Program-made: the position numbers and the translations under genes
Notes under the pieces: model-generated
Database searches by the model: none
Told to the model about the DNA's origin: nothing
The model's input: the letters and a program-made list of their open reading frames with translations, nothing else
Shown: positions 49,398 through 59,702 of the stretch, piece by piece
Numbering within the stretch: position 1 is the first letter of the stretch
Layout: every line of letters begins with the position of its first letter
NCBI GenBank assembly: GCA_032622095.1
Contig: CP136062.1
Span: 199,769,887 to 199,833,886 of the forward strand
DNA: 64,000 nt
Source: Siphonodentalium dalli
Taxonomy: Eukaryota; Mollusca; Scaphopoda; Gadilida; Siphonodentaliidae
Direction: 5' to 3'

Positions 49398-50191
49398 GGA
49401 TCCGGGCCCACTCGCCCCAGGGCCAGCTCGCCCCAGGCCGTTTTTGGGGCGAGCTGGCCCACCTTTCAGGGGCGAGCTGGCCCGGGTATTACATTTGTAT
49501 TAAAGTTGTAAATAAGTTAATATATATTGATATATTATAATTTCTTAAGTTCAGATTATGATATATTTCAGAGTTATGTCCATCAATTTTGACATTTAGA
49601 TTACTTTAGGCACGTTTGTTAGCAAAGATAATAGCCATGCAGTATATCACACTAGTTGGTTTGAACGACGAACCGGCGAATTCATAAATAACAATAATGA
49701 ACTGTTTTCACAATCTGGATATTAAAGTTTCTCTTATTCTCTGAGTTCATCTCACTATCTCTGGAAATTAAGTAAGCAGTGCAATATTTATCTGACATCA
49801 TAACCACAAATATGTTCCGTTGTATCTGCGAATATATACAACGGCAGTGGCTCGACTCAAGCACATTTTCGATCGAGGAATGGAGTATATTCCGACATGA
49901 CGTTCGGACAAATAATGATCTCGAATGTGTGTATATTTAACTCAACATTCCAAATTCAATGATACACATCTTGGGTATCAGTTGACCGATTTGTGTATCA
50001 CTTTGTATTTTATCACTTGACTCGGGTATCGCTTGACTGTAAGCCAGAGAAAGCAAGCAAAACGACCCCAAAACGACAACTTAAATAAGACATTATCCCT
50101 TGGGGCGAGCTGGCCCGGGGCGAGCTGGCTCGGGGCGAGCTGGCCCATGTCGACTGGGGCGAGCTGGCCCTGGGGCGAGTGGGCCCGTTTC
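49398..50191. mobile_element. 794-bp GC-capped element with 9-bp target duplication
   Basis: Flanks 49389-49397 and 50192-50200 are both CGAATATTT. The 33-bp inverted caps are 49403-49435 and 50155-50187, built from GGGCGAGCTGGCCC and GGGCGAGTGGGCCC. More copies of GGGGCGAGCTGGCCC lie just inside each end (49455-49486 and 50101-50147). The interior is AT-rich without a transposase. The exact 9-bp duplication suggests a Mutator-like non-autonomous element. Its right end is about 120 bp upstream of the EIF2S2 TATA box. Confidence 0.85.
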
Positions 50192-50311
50192 CGAATATTT
50201 TGTCCAATTTGTTATTCGGACAACTTACCGGCAGTCTGGCCTTGACCTTCGCGAAAATGTGCCGTTTCTGATGCAATTGATGAAACTTTTACAGTTGTTT
50301 TCGTCAGACGG

Positions 50312-50342
50312 TATATAAAGCCCAACGCACAAGATTCATCAC
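50312..50342 (+). promoter_or_regulatory. EIF2S2: EIF2S2 core promoter: TATA box and predicted start site
   Basis: TATATAAAG begins at 50312. Thirty bases downstream, the C at 50342 starts a pyrimidine tract (CACTTTTTCAG) that resembles the TCT-type initiator found on translation-machinery genes in animals, although the base before the C is A rather than a pyrimidine. The spacing is ideal for TATA-directed initiation. The predicted 5' UTR is about 48 bases. Confidence 0.6.
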
Positions 50343-50389
50343 TTTTTCAGTTTCACGGTTTTAGTAGTTCAAGGAATTGTGTTTCAATC

Positions 50390-50407
50390 ATGGCAGAAGA
50401 CGATTTG
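50390..50407 (+). CDS. EIF2S2: EIF2S2 (eIF2 beta), coding exon 1
   Basis: The ATG at 50390 (context TCAATCATGG) encodes MAEDDL and ends at the donor TTG|GTTAGT (50407/50408), phase 0. eIF2 beta is a subunit of the GTPase complex that delivers initiator Met-tRNA to the 40S ribosome. A short acidic first exon that joins to a (M)xFDxxM-K(n) segment matches the family's N-terminus. The next exon also begins with ATG, so initiation there cannot be excluded, but the promoter spacing supports this start. Confidence 0.8.
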
Positions 50408-51321
50408 GTTAGTAAACTTGTGTGATAATGATATATTTGTCTTGACTCATTGGCGCGCTGAATTATTTTTACACAGCGTTTCTTTTAGTTTTACTGAATT
50501 GAATGGCGACGCGATCAGCTGATTAAAATTAAATATTCAAATAGTAATACTGTTGATATTGGTTTCCTCAATGATTCGATTTTATTCCCAGTGACCCGAC
50601 CAATTTTTATAGTTGGTGATCAGTCCAGAATAAAATGAAATAATGTTTTCCAATTCGGACCAGTAGTATTCCTTCTGTCTAATTTCCAACCGACCATGTG
50701 GAGTGTGTCCACCGTTACCGGACATAAACTGATAAAGTCCCAAAAATAAGGTTTTAATCGAGTTTATAAATCGGTATCCCTATATAGAGAGCACAAGTTG
50801 TGCATCTATTACCATGTGTCCGGACAAACATATCTCAAATAAAAGCACTAATCACAAAATACCGCCCATATGTCGCCTGTTTACTATAAATAACATACTC
50901 ACCTACAACTCTGGCTCTGCAGCGATAAAATCGTTCCGGACGCCAAATTAACCGAGTTTAAAACATTTTTCACCGTTATCGGCCAGTGACTCGTCACCAT
51001 CCATGAATTCTTAATCGAAATTCGAAAGTATTATAAATCGAAAGCCGAAAAAACTGGCAAATGAAAAATGCGAACCCATGAAAACGGAACATTTGGGAGA
51101 TCGCAATTTTTCATTTTGGACGTCAGAAGGAAAAATTAATCTACTATATAGCTTTATCGGAGGCCGAAAACAGGATTATCTCACTAGTCGTTTGTGAATT
51201 ATAACAGCGAATTATTCAAAAGTTGTAGTTATGTAGTGTAATAGGTGTTGACTATAGAATTAGATGAGATTGTGCATGGTCATCGTCAAATAAAGTGTTA
51301 ACAAATCTCCATTTTAGGCCT

Positions 51322-54288
51322 ATTAATATTTAATATACGCCATGTGGTCGACCTTTTTGTCTTTCCTTAGTTTGCTTGGTTTGTTGGTATAGGTAAACCG
51401 ACATACAGAGGTAACTATTACTATATAGTATCCCCCCCCCCCCCCCCCCCCGATTCGAGAGGTAGGCCCTATCACATGTCACTCAGTAACGAGAACAATG
51501 GTAGGCCTACTAGGGGAGGCCAAATTCACATTTATTAATAATTGCGCTTCAGTGCAATTGAATTGCGCTTCACCGCAATTCATTTTCCATATTTGGTCAA
51601 GTTATAGGGGTGTTTGTGAATTATACCCGCATTAATTTTGTATAGCTCTATACATTTTAATTTGTTACTCGCGTGTATACATGTACATGCTACCATCGTA
51701 ATTATGTCTTTTGTGAGAGTATATACTACTAGCCGATGAGCCCGACGTTGTCCGGGCTATTTCAAGTCGATAGCTCGACCCGTTTCCGAGATCTGGTCTG
51801 CGCATGCGCGAAGCTGGCATCGCACGGGCTCGGCGACCCGATAAAATTGGGTCCGGGTCCGTTTGAATTGGGAAAATGTGTTTTTACAGACCAAAATTGG
51901 GAATTTTCCATGTTTTAGAACAATTCAATTAATCACTGTTGCACACAAGTAAATAGTACTAATACCGTAATTTTCGGTGTATAACGCTACTTAAACATAG
52001 GTTACTCAAAGATGGAGTAAAATCCCAGCCCATTGAGGTCCATTTCTCAGTCTCAGGTAAGTTGAAAATTCACAGATAACAACGGAAGGATGCAAGTCAT
52101 CCACCAAACTTCGACAGAAAAACGGTAATGAAACACCCAAGGATGGATAGGTATCTAGATGTAATTCAATAAATAAAATAAGATAATTAATACCACATCA
52201 ATGTGTCCATGTTATTCCCACATTCTCCAAATAAAATGTGCAGACCCAAATAATAGTGCAGGGGGGAATTTCCAGCAAATGTTTATAAAATTAACAGTGA
52301 GGACGTGAAATTTTTATATTTTATACATACATGTAACTCGGCAATATTTTATATTTTATACATAACTCGTCATGGATACACAGCTTAATGATTAATCGTA
52401 AACCGATGAGTCCACTTTTTAAAGGCATGCGGGGAGGGGAAATGTGTATTCTGGAAGAACATGGTGCGTCCCCCTGATAATGAGATAATCCTAGCAATTT
52501 ATTTGTGGGAATTCCTCTCAAGCGAGTGACGTATTTACTATAATAACTGTCAAACTTTGATAATTATTCAATAAACCCGATGGTATTATATACCTGTCTG
52601 CAATTGGGAATTTTGTGGTTGAAAATTGGGAATAAAAGTGCCTTTTTCCCATTGGGAATGGGGCCGTTTACCGGACCCTGAGGACACCTAAAAAAAATCC
52701 GTTACTCGTTGGGCCTAAAAAAAAATACATTTGTTTCCGCTAACGAGCTGAAAAAAATTAGGGTAGATAGGTAGGTAGGCTTAATTTTTTATTTTTTTTA
52801 ACCTTTTTTTTTTCAGTATCTTTAAAAATAACTGTATAATACTTGTCAATAACCCAAACTATGCACTTCTTAGTCCCAATCAGGTTAACCCAAATGACAG
52901 AGGAACTAGAAACTCCGATTCATTCTTGCATATGCTTCAATATTTACATATATACTAGTCTATATACTAATATAGTCTTTGATAATCCTAATATTTCCCA
53001 TATGGTCTGGCTACAACTGGAGTCAGCCCAGCACCACTGCACTGTCACATATTGGAGTGACCGTCTTCTACCGATCTCTTAATGGTGGCTTCACAACCCC
53101 ACCTTCTCCTCCGCATTCAGTGAAGGATCTAGGTATTTTTTGGGGACACCTGTTTTTGGGCAATGATATGCCAAAGGCATAACCTGAAGGCCTGAGCGGA
53201 GGAAGGTTTGGGAGGGGTGACCCCCTGCTGATGGTGGGGGTTCTCCCCCTGGAATTTTTTGAAAATCCTTTGCATTTAGAGCTAATCTAGGGCACTTTGA
53301 GTCAGTATTTTGAATTTTACTGAGAGGTCAATTTGATCAAGTTTCTCAAGCACAACTTTAATTTTTTTTATATATGTATGGATTGGAAATGCTTATAAGT
53401 TATTGTCAGATATCTTTTGGTTCAATGGATTATGCTTATCCTGCTTGAAATAAGACTTACCATTTAATATCACTCTAATTCATATAATAGGCTATTTTAT
53501 ATAATTCAAGTGAGACACATACATAATATACTACATGTAGTACAGAAACAATGTCTATTAAGTTAGTAATTACTATTTATAGTACTAATCTCTATGTTAA
53601 TTTTTCATTTGGTATTATGAGATCCCACCTGATAACCAGGTTGATTCGATCAAATTGTTAATGTTCCTGTACTGTATTTGATTGAAATACTGAAGTCTGA
53701 AGGCTGAATGATAACAAACCTGAACTGAAACTATTTGAAGTTTTCACAGATGAAAGCTAGATAAAGCCAAACATACTTTACAGTATGATCCCAACTGTTA
53801 AACTTAAATCTTTTTGTAAACTTAAATTTCTTATGTCAATGGGGGGGGGGTCATTAGCTCCTGCGTCTGGTGAAATCCTGGCGCCACCCGGTAGGCATAT
53901 TATTAAAAAATACGTAGGTCTATTTCGTCAACTCTCATTAGTTTGAATAAAAGTCTGCCCACTTCAATAATCTTCCATGTATTATGGCATATTCAGCAAC
54001 TTTTATACTGTTTTTGGTTGGTTCTGTTTTAAATGCTTGATATTGTATTTAGAGGTAATGAGCGAATTAATTACAATAACTAAAATGGCTTTTGGTGAGA
54101 TACCGGTAGGCATACCGTTGTTCTTGTTACTGAGTGATACGTGATAGGGCCTACCTCTCGAATTGGGGTGGGTGGAGGTATACTATATGGTAATGGTTAC
54201 CTCTGTATGTCTGTTTACCTATACCAACAAACCAAGCAAACTAAGGAAAGACAAAGAGGTTGACCACATAGCGTATAATATTAATATC
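51322..54288. mobile_element. ~3.0 kb element with ~190-bp inverted terminal repeats
   Basis: 51322-51515 and 54093-54288 are inverted copies sharing GTCTTTCCTTAGTTTGCTTG, GTTTGTTGGTATAGGTAAAC and TAGGCCCTATCAC. In the left arm the short C-rich stretch has expanded to a run of about 20 C (51431-51451). The interior includes a GC-rich patch at 51735-51850 and a polished T/C-rich segment near 53085-53280. No transposase was found. The exact ends and a target duplication were not fixed. Confidence 0.75.
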
Positions 54289-54323
54289 AAACTCAAAATA
54301 TTAGCATAAAATCTATCATTATA

Positions 54324-55609
54324 CCCCCCCGCAATGAAGTTAGGGGGGGGTATACTGGAGTCAGCTTGTCTGTCCGTCGTCCGTCCATGGACACAAATTT
54401 GTCCTGAGTTTTTCTCAGTTGTTTTTTGATCAATTTCCGTGAAACTTGGCACAGACATCAACCACCATGGGAACCTGTGCACCTGCGATTATGACGTCTG
54501 TCAGACTTTTTTTGGTGGAGTTATCCCTCCTTTTCCGACTTAGAATTTTTTTGCAACATGTATACTTTTGTCCGAGCTTTTATTCCTATATTTTTCTGTC
54601 AATGTTTTTTAATCTTGGTACTGATATTTAGTACCATGGGAACCTGTGCACCTGCGATTATGATGTCTGTCCGACTTAATTAGTCATTTTTCACGAATTT
54701 TGAGCTCGTTAGCGCGATAACTTCAACAAACGTTATCCGATTTGATTGAAATTTGGTATATAGGTGTCTCCCAAGAATATCTCAGATGAGTTCGAAAACC
54801 GGCCTGGTCCGATAAAATTTGATGAGTTATGGCCCTTAATTAGTCATTTTTCATGAATTTTCAGCTCGTTAGCGAGATAACTTCAACAAATGTTATCCGA
54901 TATGATTGAAATTTGGTATATAGGTGTCTCCCAAGAATATCTCGTTCGAGTTCAAAAACCGGCCAGGTCCGATAAAATTTGATAGAGTTATGGCCCTTAA
55001 TTAGTCATTTTTCACGAATTTTGAGCTCGTTAGCGCGATAACTTCAACAAACGTTATCCGATTTGATTGAAATTTGGGATATAGGTGTCTCCCAAGAATA
55101 TCTCGGACGAGTTCGAAATCCGGCCTGGTCCGATAAAATTTGATAGAGTTATGGTCCTTAAGTAGTCATTTTGTACGAATTTTGAGCTCGTTAGTGCGAT
55201 AACTTCAACAAACGTCATCCGATTCAACTAAGATTTGGTATATAAGTGTCTTCCAATAATATCCTGGACGAGTTCGAAAACCAGCCTGGCCCAATAAAAT
55301 TTGATAGAGTTATGGCCCTTAATTAGTCATTTTTCGTGAATTTTTAGCTCGTTAGCACGATAACTTCAACAAACAACCTCCGATTTGTTTAAAATTTGGA
55401 ATAGACATACTTGCCAAGAATATTCCGGACGAGTTCGAAAACCAGCCTGGCCCGATAAAATTTGATGGAGTTATGGCCCTTAATTAGTCATTTTTCGATT
55501 TTACCTATTAATTAGTCTACCGATACTGATGCACACCAATTGGCGGTAGCCACCGGCGGTAAGCCACCGAAAACGAGACACAGCATCTCTGATGCCACCT
55601 CTTGTTTTA
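54324..55609. repeat. dispersed element with five 161-bp tandem sub-repeats
   Basis: It begins with TACCCCCCCGCAATGAAGTT and a GTCCGTCGTCCGTCC run and ends near CACCGAAAACGAGACACAGC and GATGCCACCTCTTGTTTTA. GGCCCTTAAT-type junctions fall at 54831, 54992, 55153, 55314 and 55475, exactly 161 bp apart. Each unit contains GAGCTCGTTAGCGCGATAAC and GAGTTCGAAAACCGGCCTGG. An earlier imperfect pair shares ACCATGGGAACCTGTGCACC (about 54464 and 54632). Confidence 0.85.
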
Positions 55610-55853
55610 TTATTTTAACTAAATGTTTACTGACATGTGAAACATCTTAGTATTTTAAAAACAGGGGGGTATCCTTAGCTCATTGTATATATAGCTCAGA
55701 TCATATATATGCCGGTTATATTCTGGCACTTATTGCAATGGTATCATGGAATCTTTCGCCCATAGCAGGCAAGCTAATGGAAACACCTATCTTATATGAG
55801 GCTTGCCACCAGTACAACTCAATTTCATCACAATTCATCTGTTTGTTTTTCAG

Positions 55854-56019
55854 ATGTCCTTTGATTCCTCTATGAAGAAAAAGAAGAAGAAAAAGAAGAC
55901 TCCTTTTGACTTGGACCAGGATGGAGCCAGTGAAGAGGCCGCGACTGATGGCACACCAAGTACTTCAGCATCAACTGCTACTCAGCCTCAGGAGCAGAAA
56001 TCAGAGCTGGTTGATGACG
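55854..56019 (+). CDS. EIF2S2: EIF2S2, coding exon 2 (first lysine block)
   Basis: The acceptor TTTTTCAG is followed by residues MSFDSSM, then eight lysines (residues 14-21 of the assembled protein), TPFDLDQDG, and a long acidic, Ser/Thr-rich linker to LVDD. The donor is ACG|GTAAGT (56019/56020), phase 1. The first of the family's three lysine blocks (K-boxes) binds the C-terminal domains of eIF5 and eIF2B epsilon. The pattern MxFDxxM-K(n)-PFxLD is characteristic of animal eIF2 beta. An unspliced open frame runs on to 56135 but the extension has no family resemblance. Confidence 0.93.
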
Positions 56020-56876
56020 GTAAGTTAAGAATCAACGTGTTTACAATACATGAGAATAAGGCAATTTCAAAAATTGCAAAAATTATTTATTTGATTCACG
56101 TGCCATATCACCACTTTTATTTGCTTAATGGGTAATAATTTTAGTGGAAGAATAGCAAATTCGATAATTATTTGGAAAATTTAGTCCGAGCACATGTTTA
56201 CAATGAGAAGTCTCATTTTCAAGGTAAATTTCTTATTTTGTTTTGTCATACATTTGCCGCCTACATACTGTAGTACTGCTGTTGAAGATGTATTCAGGAT
56301 TTCAGGCCTTTATACTGAAAGTTGTTTTGCATCTCAGTTCCATTCTAGTACATAAAACAAAGCCCCCTTTTTATCTACGAAAAGGTCATTTCTATAAGAA
56401 TGCCAATAGGAATGATTTGAGAGAAATTGTTTGCGAAGTAAAAATTCCTTTGTGATATAAGTCACATTTTCGCCTGTACATCTATCAGGCATAACAATCA
56501 ATATCTTTATCATCAAGTCTGTGGTTTACTGCAGCTTCCTGAAATTTTGCGAAAACCCTGTGCCAATGCATTCTCTTATAAATGAGAGTCTCCCATGGGG
56601 AGCCTCATATACATAAGAGATTACAAAGGGCCTAACAATACTTGTTTAATTTCTTTGCATCCTCACTATCCAACTTGGTGTGGTTGTCTTTCCTCCATGC
56701 GGAGACCATGGGCTTTACGGGCTTAAAAAAAAGGCCCATCATGATCAAGTGCCATGCACTTGGGTCTTTATGTGGCTTCAGCCTGCAGGACCCGCCAAAA
56801 TGCAAATAACAAAATATATATTGTTTACGCAAATCGAGTTAAATTGACTCTTGATATTATTACATTTGCATTACAG
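56020..56876 (+). other. EIF2S2: EIF2S2 intron 2
   Basis: 857 bp from GTAAGT to CATTACAG. It contains a decayed copy of the hairpin module at 56561-56632 (TGCCAATGCATTCTCTTATA followed by a degraded second arm). Confidence 0.85.
56561..56632. repeat. decayed hairpin module
   Basis: The left arm TGCCAATGCATTCTCTTATA is intact. The other arm (ATACATAAGAGATTACAAAG) has several mismatches. It is related to the hairpins at 4179, 4326, 62020, 62149 and 62668, but no TTAA ends are apparent here. Confidence 0.65.
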
Positions 56877-56962
56877 ATCTATCCTTAGATTTCTCTGGTC
56901 TCAAAAAGAAGAAGAAGAAAAAGAAAGCCTTTGACTTGGATGAGGTAGCAGATGCATTGCCA
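56877..56962 (+). CDS. EIF2S2: EIF2S2, coding exon 3 (second lysine block)
   Basis: The first two bases complete an aspartate codon split with exon 2. Then come LSLDFSGL, eight lysines (residues 71-78), AFDLDEVADALP and the donor CCA|GTAAGT (56962/56963), phase 0. The phi-DF..LKKKKKK..FDLDE layout matches the second K-box of animal eIF2 beta (human has LNFF-type then KKKKKK..FDIDE). Confidence 0.95.
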
Positions 56963-57501
56963 GTAAGTATGGTGATCAGTCTTCAAAATTGGCCAAGGCA
57001 ATAAGCAACGCCGTTGGAAATATACCATGGCAACATGTGGAATCTATAATGCCACAGCATTAAATTTTTCCTAATTTCGAGGGCTGGCTGTTCGTGTAAG
57101 CTCAAGACTCAACTTCAGGGCTTGGAATGTTCCGAAATTTATAGTTGTCTCAACTTGTCTGTGTCACAGAGGACAGGTGTAAATATTTCCTACCTGTCAT
57201 CTAATAATTTTATCTGTGCACAGACTTATATGCGATATGATAGTATGTGTTTGGGGTGTGGACGTATCAGATTATTCAATAATTATCTTAATCTTATACA
57301 ACCAGTATAACTGTACTGTGAATTATTTAATTAAAAATATCCAGTTTATCTTCCAAAATCTCTCCCAACAGTCTAGATAAATCCCAGCAAACTGATCTGG
57401 AGATGTCGATTTAGGATCAGAGATGTCTCAAACTACATAAGTATTCTAGAGTCCAAACAGAAACCAATAATTTACCTCGTGCCATTAAATACCATTGTTT
57501 T

Positions 57502-57930
57502 TATGTTTACCCATACCATAGTATGGTAAACATAATGTTGACGTCCGGATTGACCACTCGTCGTGCGTCCGTCTGTCTGTCTGTATGTAGACACTTTACA
57601 CATGGTGTGATAACTCAAAAATTTCTATCTGATCAGAACCAAATTTTGTATATGAGTTTCTCAGATCGAGTTCGAATATGGGTTTGATCCGAGTTTTTTT
57701 TACGGAGTTATGGCCCTTTTTCGATTTCGAATTTACGCATGCTGTCATACATGTAACTCAAACAATTTTTATCTGATCGGAACCAAATTTGGTATGCGAG
57801 TTTCAGAGCCCAAAATACAGATCGAGTTCAAATATGGGTTTGATCCTATATATTTTAAAGGAGTTATGACCCTTTTTTCGAAAATAAAATTGAAAAAACA
57901 AAAATCCGATGCTATAACCGAAGTATATTT
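57502..57930. repeat. dispersed repeat with GTCCGTCTGTCTG head and two ~150 bp sub-repeats
   Basis: It opens with a small palindrome (TACCATAGTATGGTA) and then GCGTCCGTCTGTCTGTCTGT. Two units follow, each with TAACTCAAA(A/C)A(A/T)TTT, TATCTGATC(A/G)GAACCAAATT, CGAGTTC(G/A)AATATGGGTTTG and GGAGTTATG(G/A)CCC. It has the same architecture as the elements at 5040, 10560 and 54324. Confidence 0.7.
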
Positions 57931-58404
57931 TGTAGAGCTGAAACGGTTAGACGGTTAACCGGTTAGCATCCGGTTAGAAAAAAATGAACCGGACGTAACC
58001 GCATCCCGTTGTCAGTTGAATGTGAACGTGAATAATCCTCAAAATATTAGGTTAAATGATGCAAAACTAATACTAAATCCTGTGTCACCGATAGTAGAGT
58101 GCAATGCAAGCATTAATTGGTACACGCGGTAGTATCAGATACTTAGTAGCATGTCTGGAAATGTCGGCGACCTTCAATCAATTCCGACTCTTTGATGTTT
58201 TCTCTGATCTTCCGACAAAAGCATGTGTGCAGTCACTGTGTATCAAGTCTGAATGCACACAAGGAAGTGACAACGTAAAAGTGGCGTTGTGTGGCAATGC
58301 GTGCTTTCGTAACTTAATAGTGAGTTCTGATTGGTACTACTGGTGTGGAATCTCAAGGTTCAGGAAATAGAAAGTCTATGACAAGTAATCAAACCCCCCG
58401 ATTT

Positions 58405-58620
58405 ACAGTAATGCTCTAAGTAATCGACTCCTTAACCACAGCAGAATTATGGGTAACTTTTCAGGATTTAGTCGGAAACATGGCTTGTTGCCATTCATCG
58501 GAAAGCTCTCGGGGAGAGCTTTCCGATGAATGGCAACAAGCCATATTTCCGACTAAATCCTGAAAAGTTACCCATAATTCTGCTGTGGTTAAGGAGTCGA
58601 TTACTTAGAGCATTACTGTG
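58405..58620. mobile_element. long palindromic MITE in EIF2S2 intron 3
   Basis: The arms of about 105 bp begin ACAGTAATGCTCTAAGTAAT and mirror to GAGCATTACTGT, meeting at AGCTCTCGGGGAGAGCT. The outer half is homologous to the 133-bp MITEs at 45319-46030. The inner half (GGATTTAGTCGGAAACATGG to the tip) is extra and not shared. It would form a strong RNA hairpin in the EIF2S2 pre-mRNA. Confidence 0.9.
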
Positions 58621-58733
58621 TATGTGGGTCTGTCGTTATCTTAGACTGGATTCACTCAGCTGGTTTAAATGGGTACATAGGAACGGGGAATTAAACAATA
58701 TTTTAAGTAATGGCCTGCATGATTGGTTTTCAG

Positions 58734-58902
58734 GAGCCAAGTAACAACACATCAGCTGATAAAGAGAATGAGCCAGAAGCTGTTGATCCAGAGGGAGACA
58801 TCACAGAGGAACTTAATCTACAACTACCAGCGAGAAAAAAGAAGAAGAGGAAAGTCAAAATCGAAGATATTGATGTTAATGAAGACGATGATGGCATGGA
58901 TG
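58734..58902 (+). CDS. EIF2S2: EIF2S2, coding exon 4 (third lysine block); gene continues beyond window
   Basis: After TTTTCAG the frame reads EPSNNTSADKENEPEAVD, then a DITEELNLQLPAR stretch, KKKKRK (about residues 125-130), VKIEDIDVNEDDDGMD, and the donor ATG|GATG-type end at 58902 followed by GTTAGT, phase 1. This is the third K-box. The family continues with the eIF2-gamma-binding segment, then the central alpha-beta domain and the C-terminal zinc ribbon, none of which I find before 64000. The four exons give about 146 residues of a protein normally near 330. No frameshift or stop is seen. Confidence 0.93.
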
Positions 58903-59234
58903 GTTAGTTTTGTTAATATCAGTATCTCTTCAGCAGGGTTTCCGTTAGTATGGCTCATCGTCCGTAGGACGGCCTCATTCCCCTCGCAGATGATCTGTTT
59001 GATTCATACATGTACCAAAAGTCAATAGCAATATGCCGTAAAAAAATCGACTGCAACGGGAGTTAGGGGGGTTAACAGAATACTGGTGAAAAAGCGGGCC
59101 AATTGCGCACAGTGTGTTACCGGTACAGGTATAACCCTTTGAAATAAAAGCACCAAAACAACAACGTAATGGTTGGTGTGTATTGAAATAGCGACGTTAT
59201 ATACATGGACACAGTGTAATACATGTCGAGGTGA

Positions 59235-59452
59235 CATCAAAGAATGTCGGGAGTGCTGAGTACGGATATTTTTGTGCGCGGGATTTCCGTGGACGAAACT
59301 ACTCATGCTCGGAGATCCCTTGCTATGGTACGATTACATAATTTGATCAAAGAATGTCGAACTGCTGAGTCGGGAGATTTTTGTGCACTGTATTTTCATG
59401 GATGAAACTACCGATGCTCCGAGATCCCGTGCTATGGTACTATATAATTAAT
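59235..59452. repeat. tandem duplication, 111-bp unit
   Basis: ATCAAAGAATGTCG begins copies at 59235 and 59346, and each copy ends with GAGATCCC(T/G)TGCTATGGTAC. The two copies differ by scattered substitutions. Confidence 0.85.
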
Positions 59453-59702
59453 GGGTCCCTCTGCGGAGTTCTTATTCTGCAATTCATTTTGATTTTACAA
59501 TGACGCACGTGTTCACATTTCCCGCCAAAATTGAATTATATTTTATAACACGTTGGCTAAAACTCTGTTCTATAGCAGCGGTCATCACTATAGTTATTGG
59601 TCTAATGCAAGCTATTGAACAAGCTACGCATTCCAATTTCGTTTGAAATTCACATTACGCCGCTATAAATATCCCCTGTAGATAAACTCTGATAAAACCT
59701 TA

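Larger units (their letters stand above)
50408..55853 (+). other. EIF2S2: EIF2S2 intron 1
   Basis: The intron runs from GTTAGT to an acceptor with a strong pyrimidine tract (GTTTGTTTTTCAG). Its 5446 bp contain a large inverted-repeat element (51322-54288) and a tandem 161-bp repeat element (54324-55609). The segment 50408-51321 shows no feature I recognise. Confidence 0.8.
56963..58733 (+). other. EIF2S2: EIF2S2 intron 3
   Basis: 1771 bp from GTAAGT to GGTTTTCAG. It holds a GTCCGTCTGTCTG-type dispersed repeat (57502-57930), a possible hAT-like terminus near 57933 (AGCTGAAACGGTTAGACGGT) and the long palindrome 58405-58620, which ends about 110 bp before exon 4. Confidence 0.85.

Noticed and set aside
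50013-50318. Gly/Arg/Ala/Ser-rich open frames upstream of EIF2S2
   Set aside because: They come from the GGGGCGAGCTGGCCC repeats at the end of the element at 49398-50191 and are open on both strands.
58104-58370. 88-codon plus-strand open frame in EIF2S2 intron 3
   Set aside because: It resembles no family I know. The sequence just before it looks like a transposon end, so a decayed hAT-like remnant is possible but not supportable.
58710-58733. ATG-initiated extension (MACMIGFQ) upstream of the EIF2S2 exon 4 sequence
   Set aside because: The extension lies before a clear TTTTCAG acceptor at 58733, and family resemblance begins only after it.
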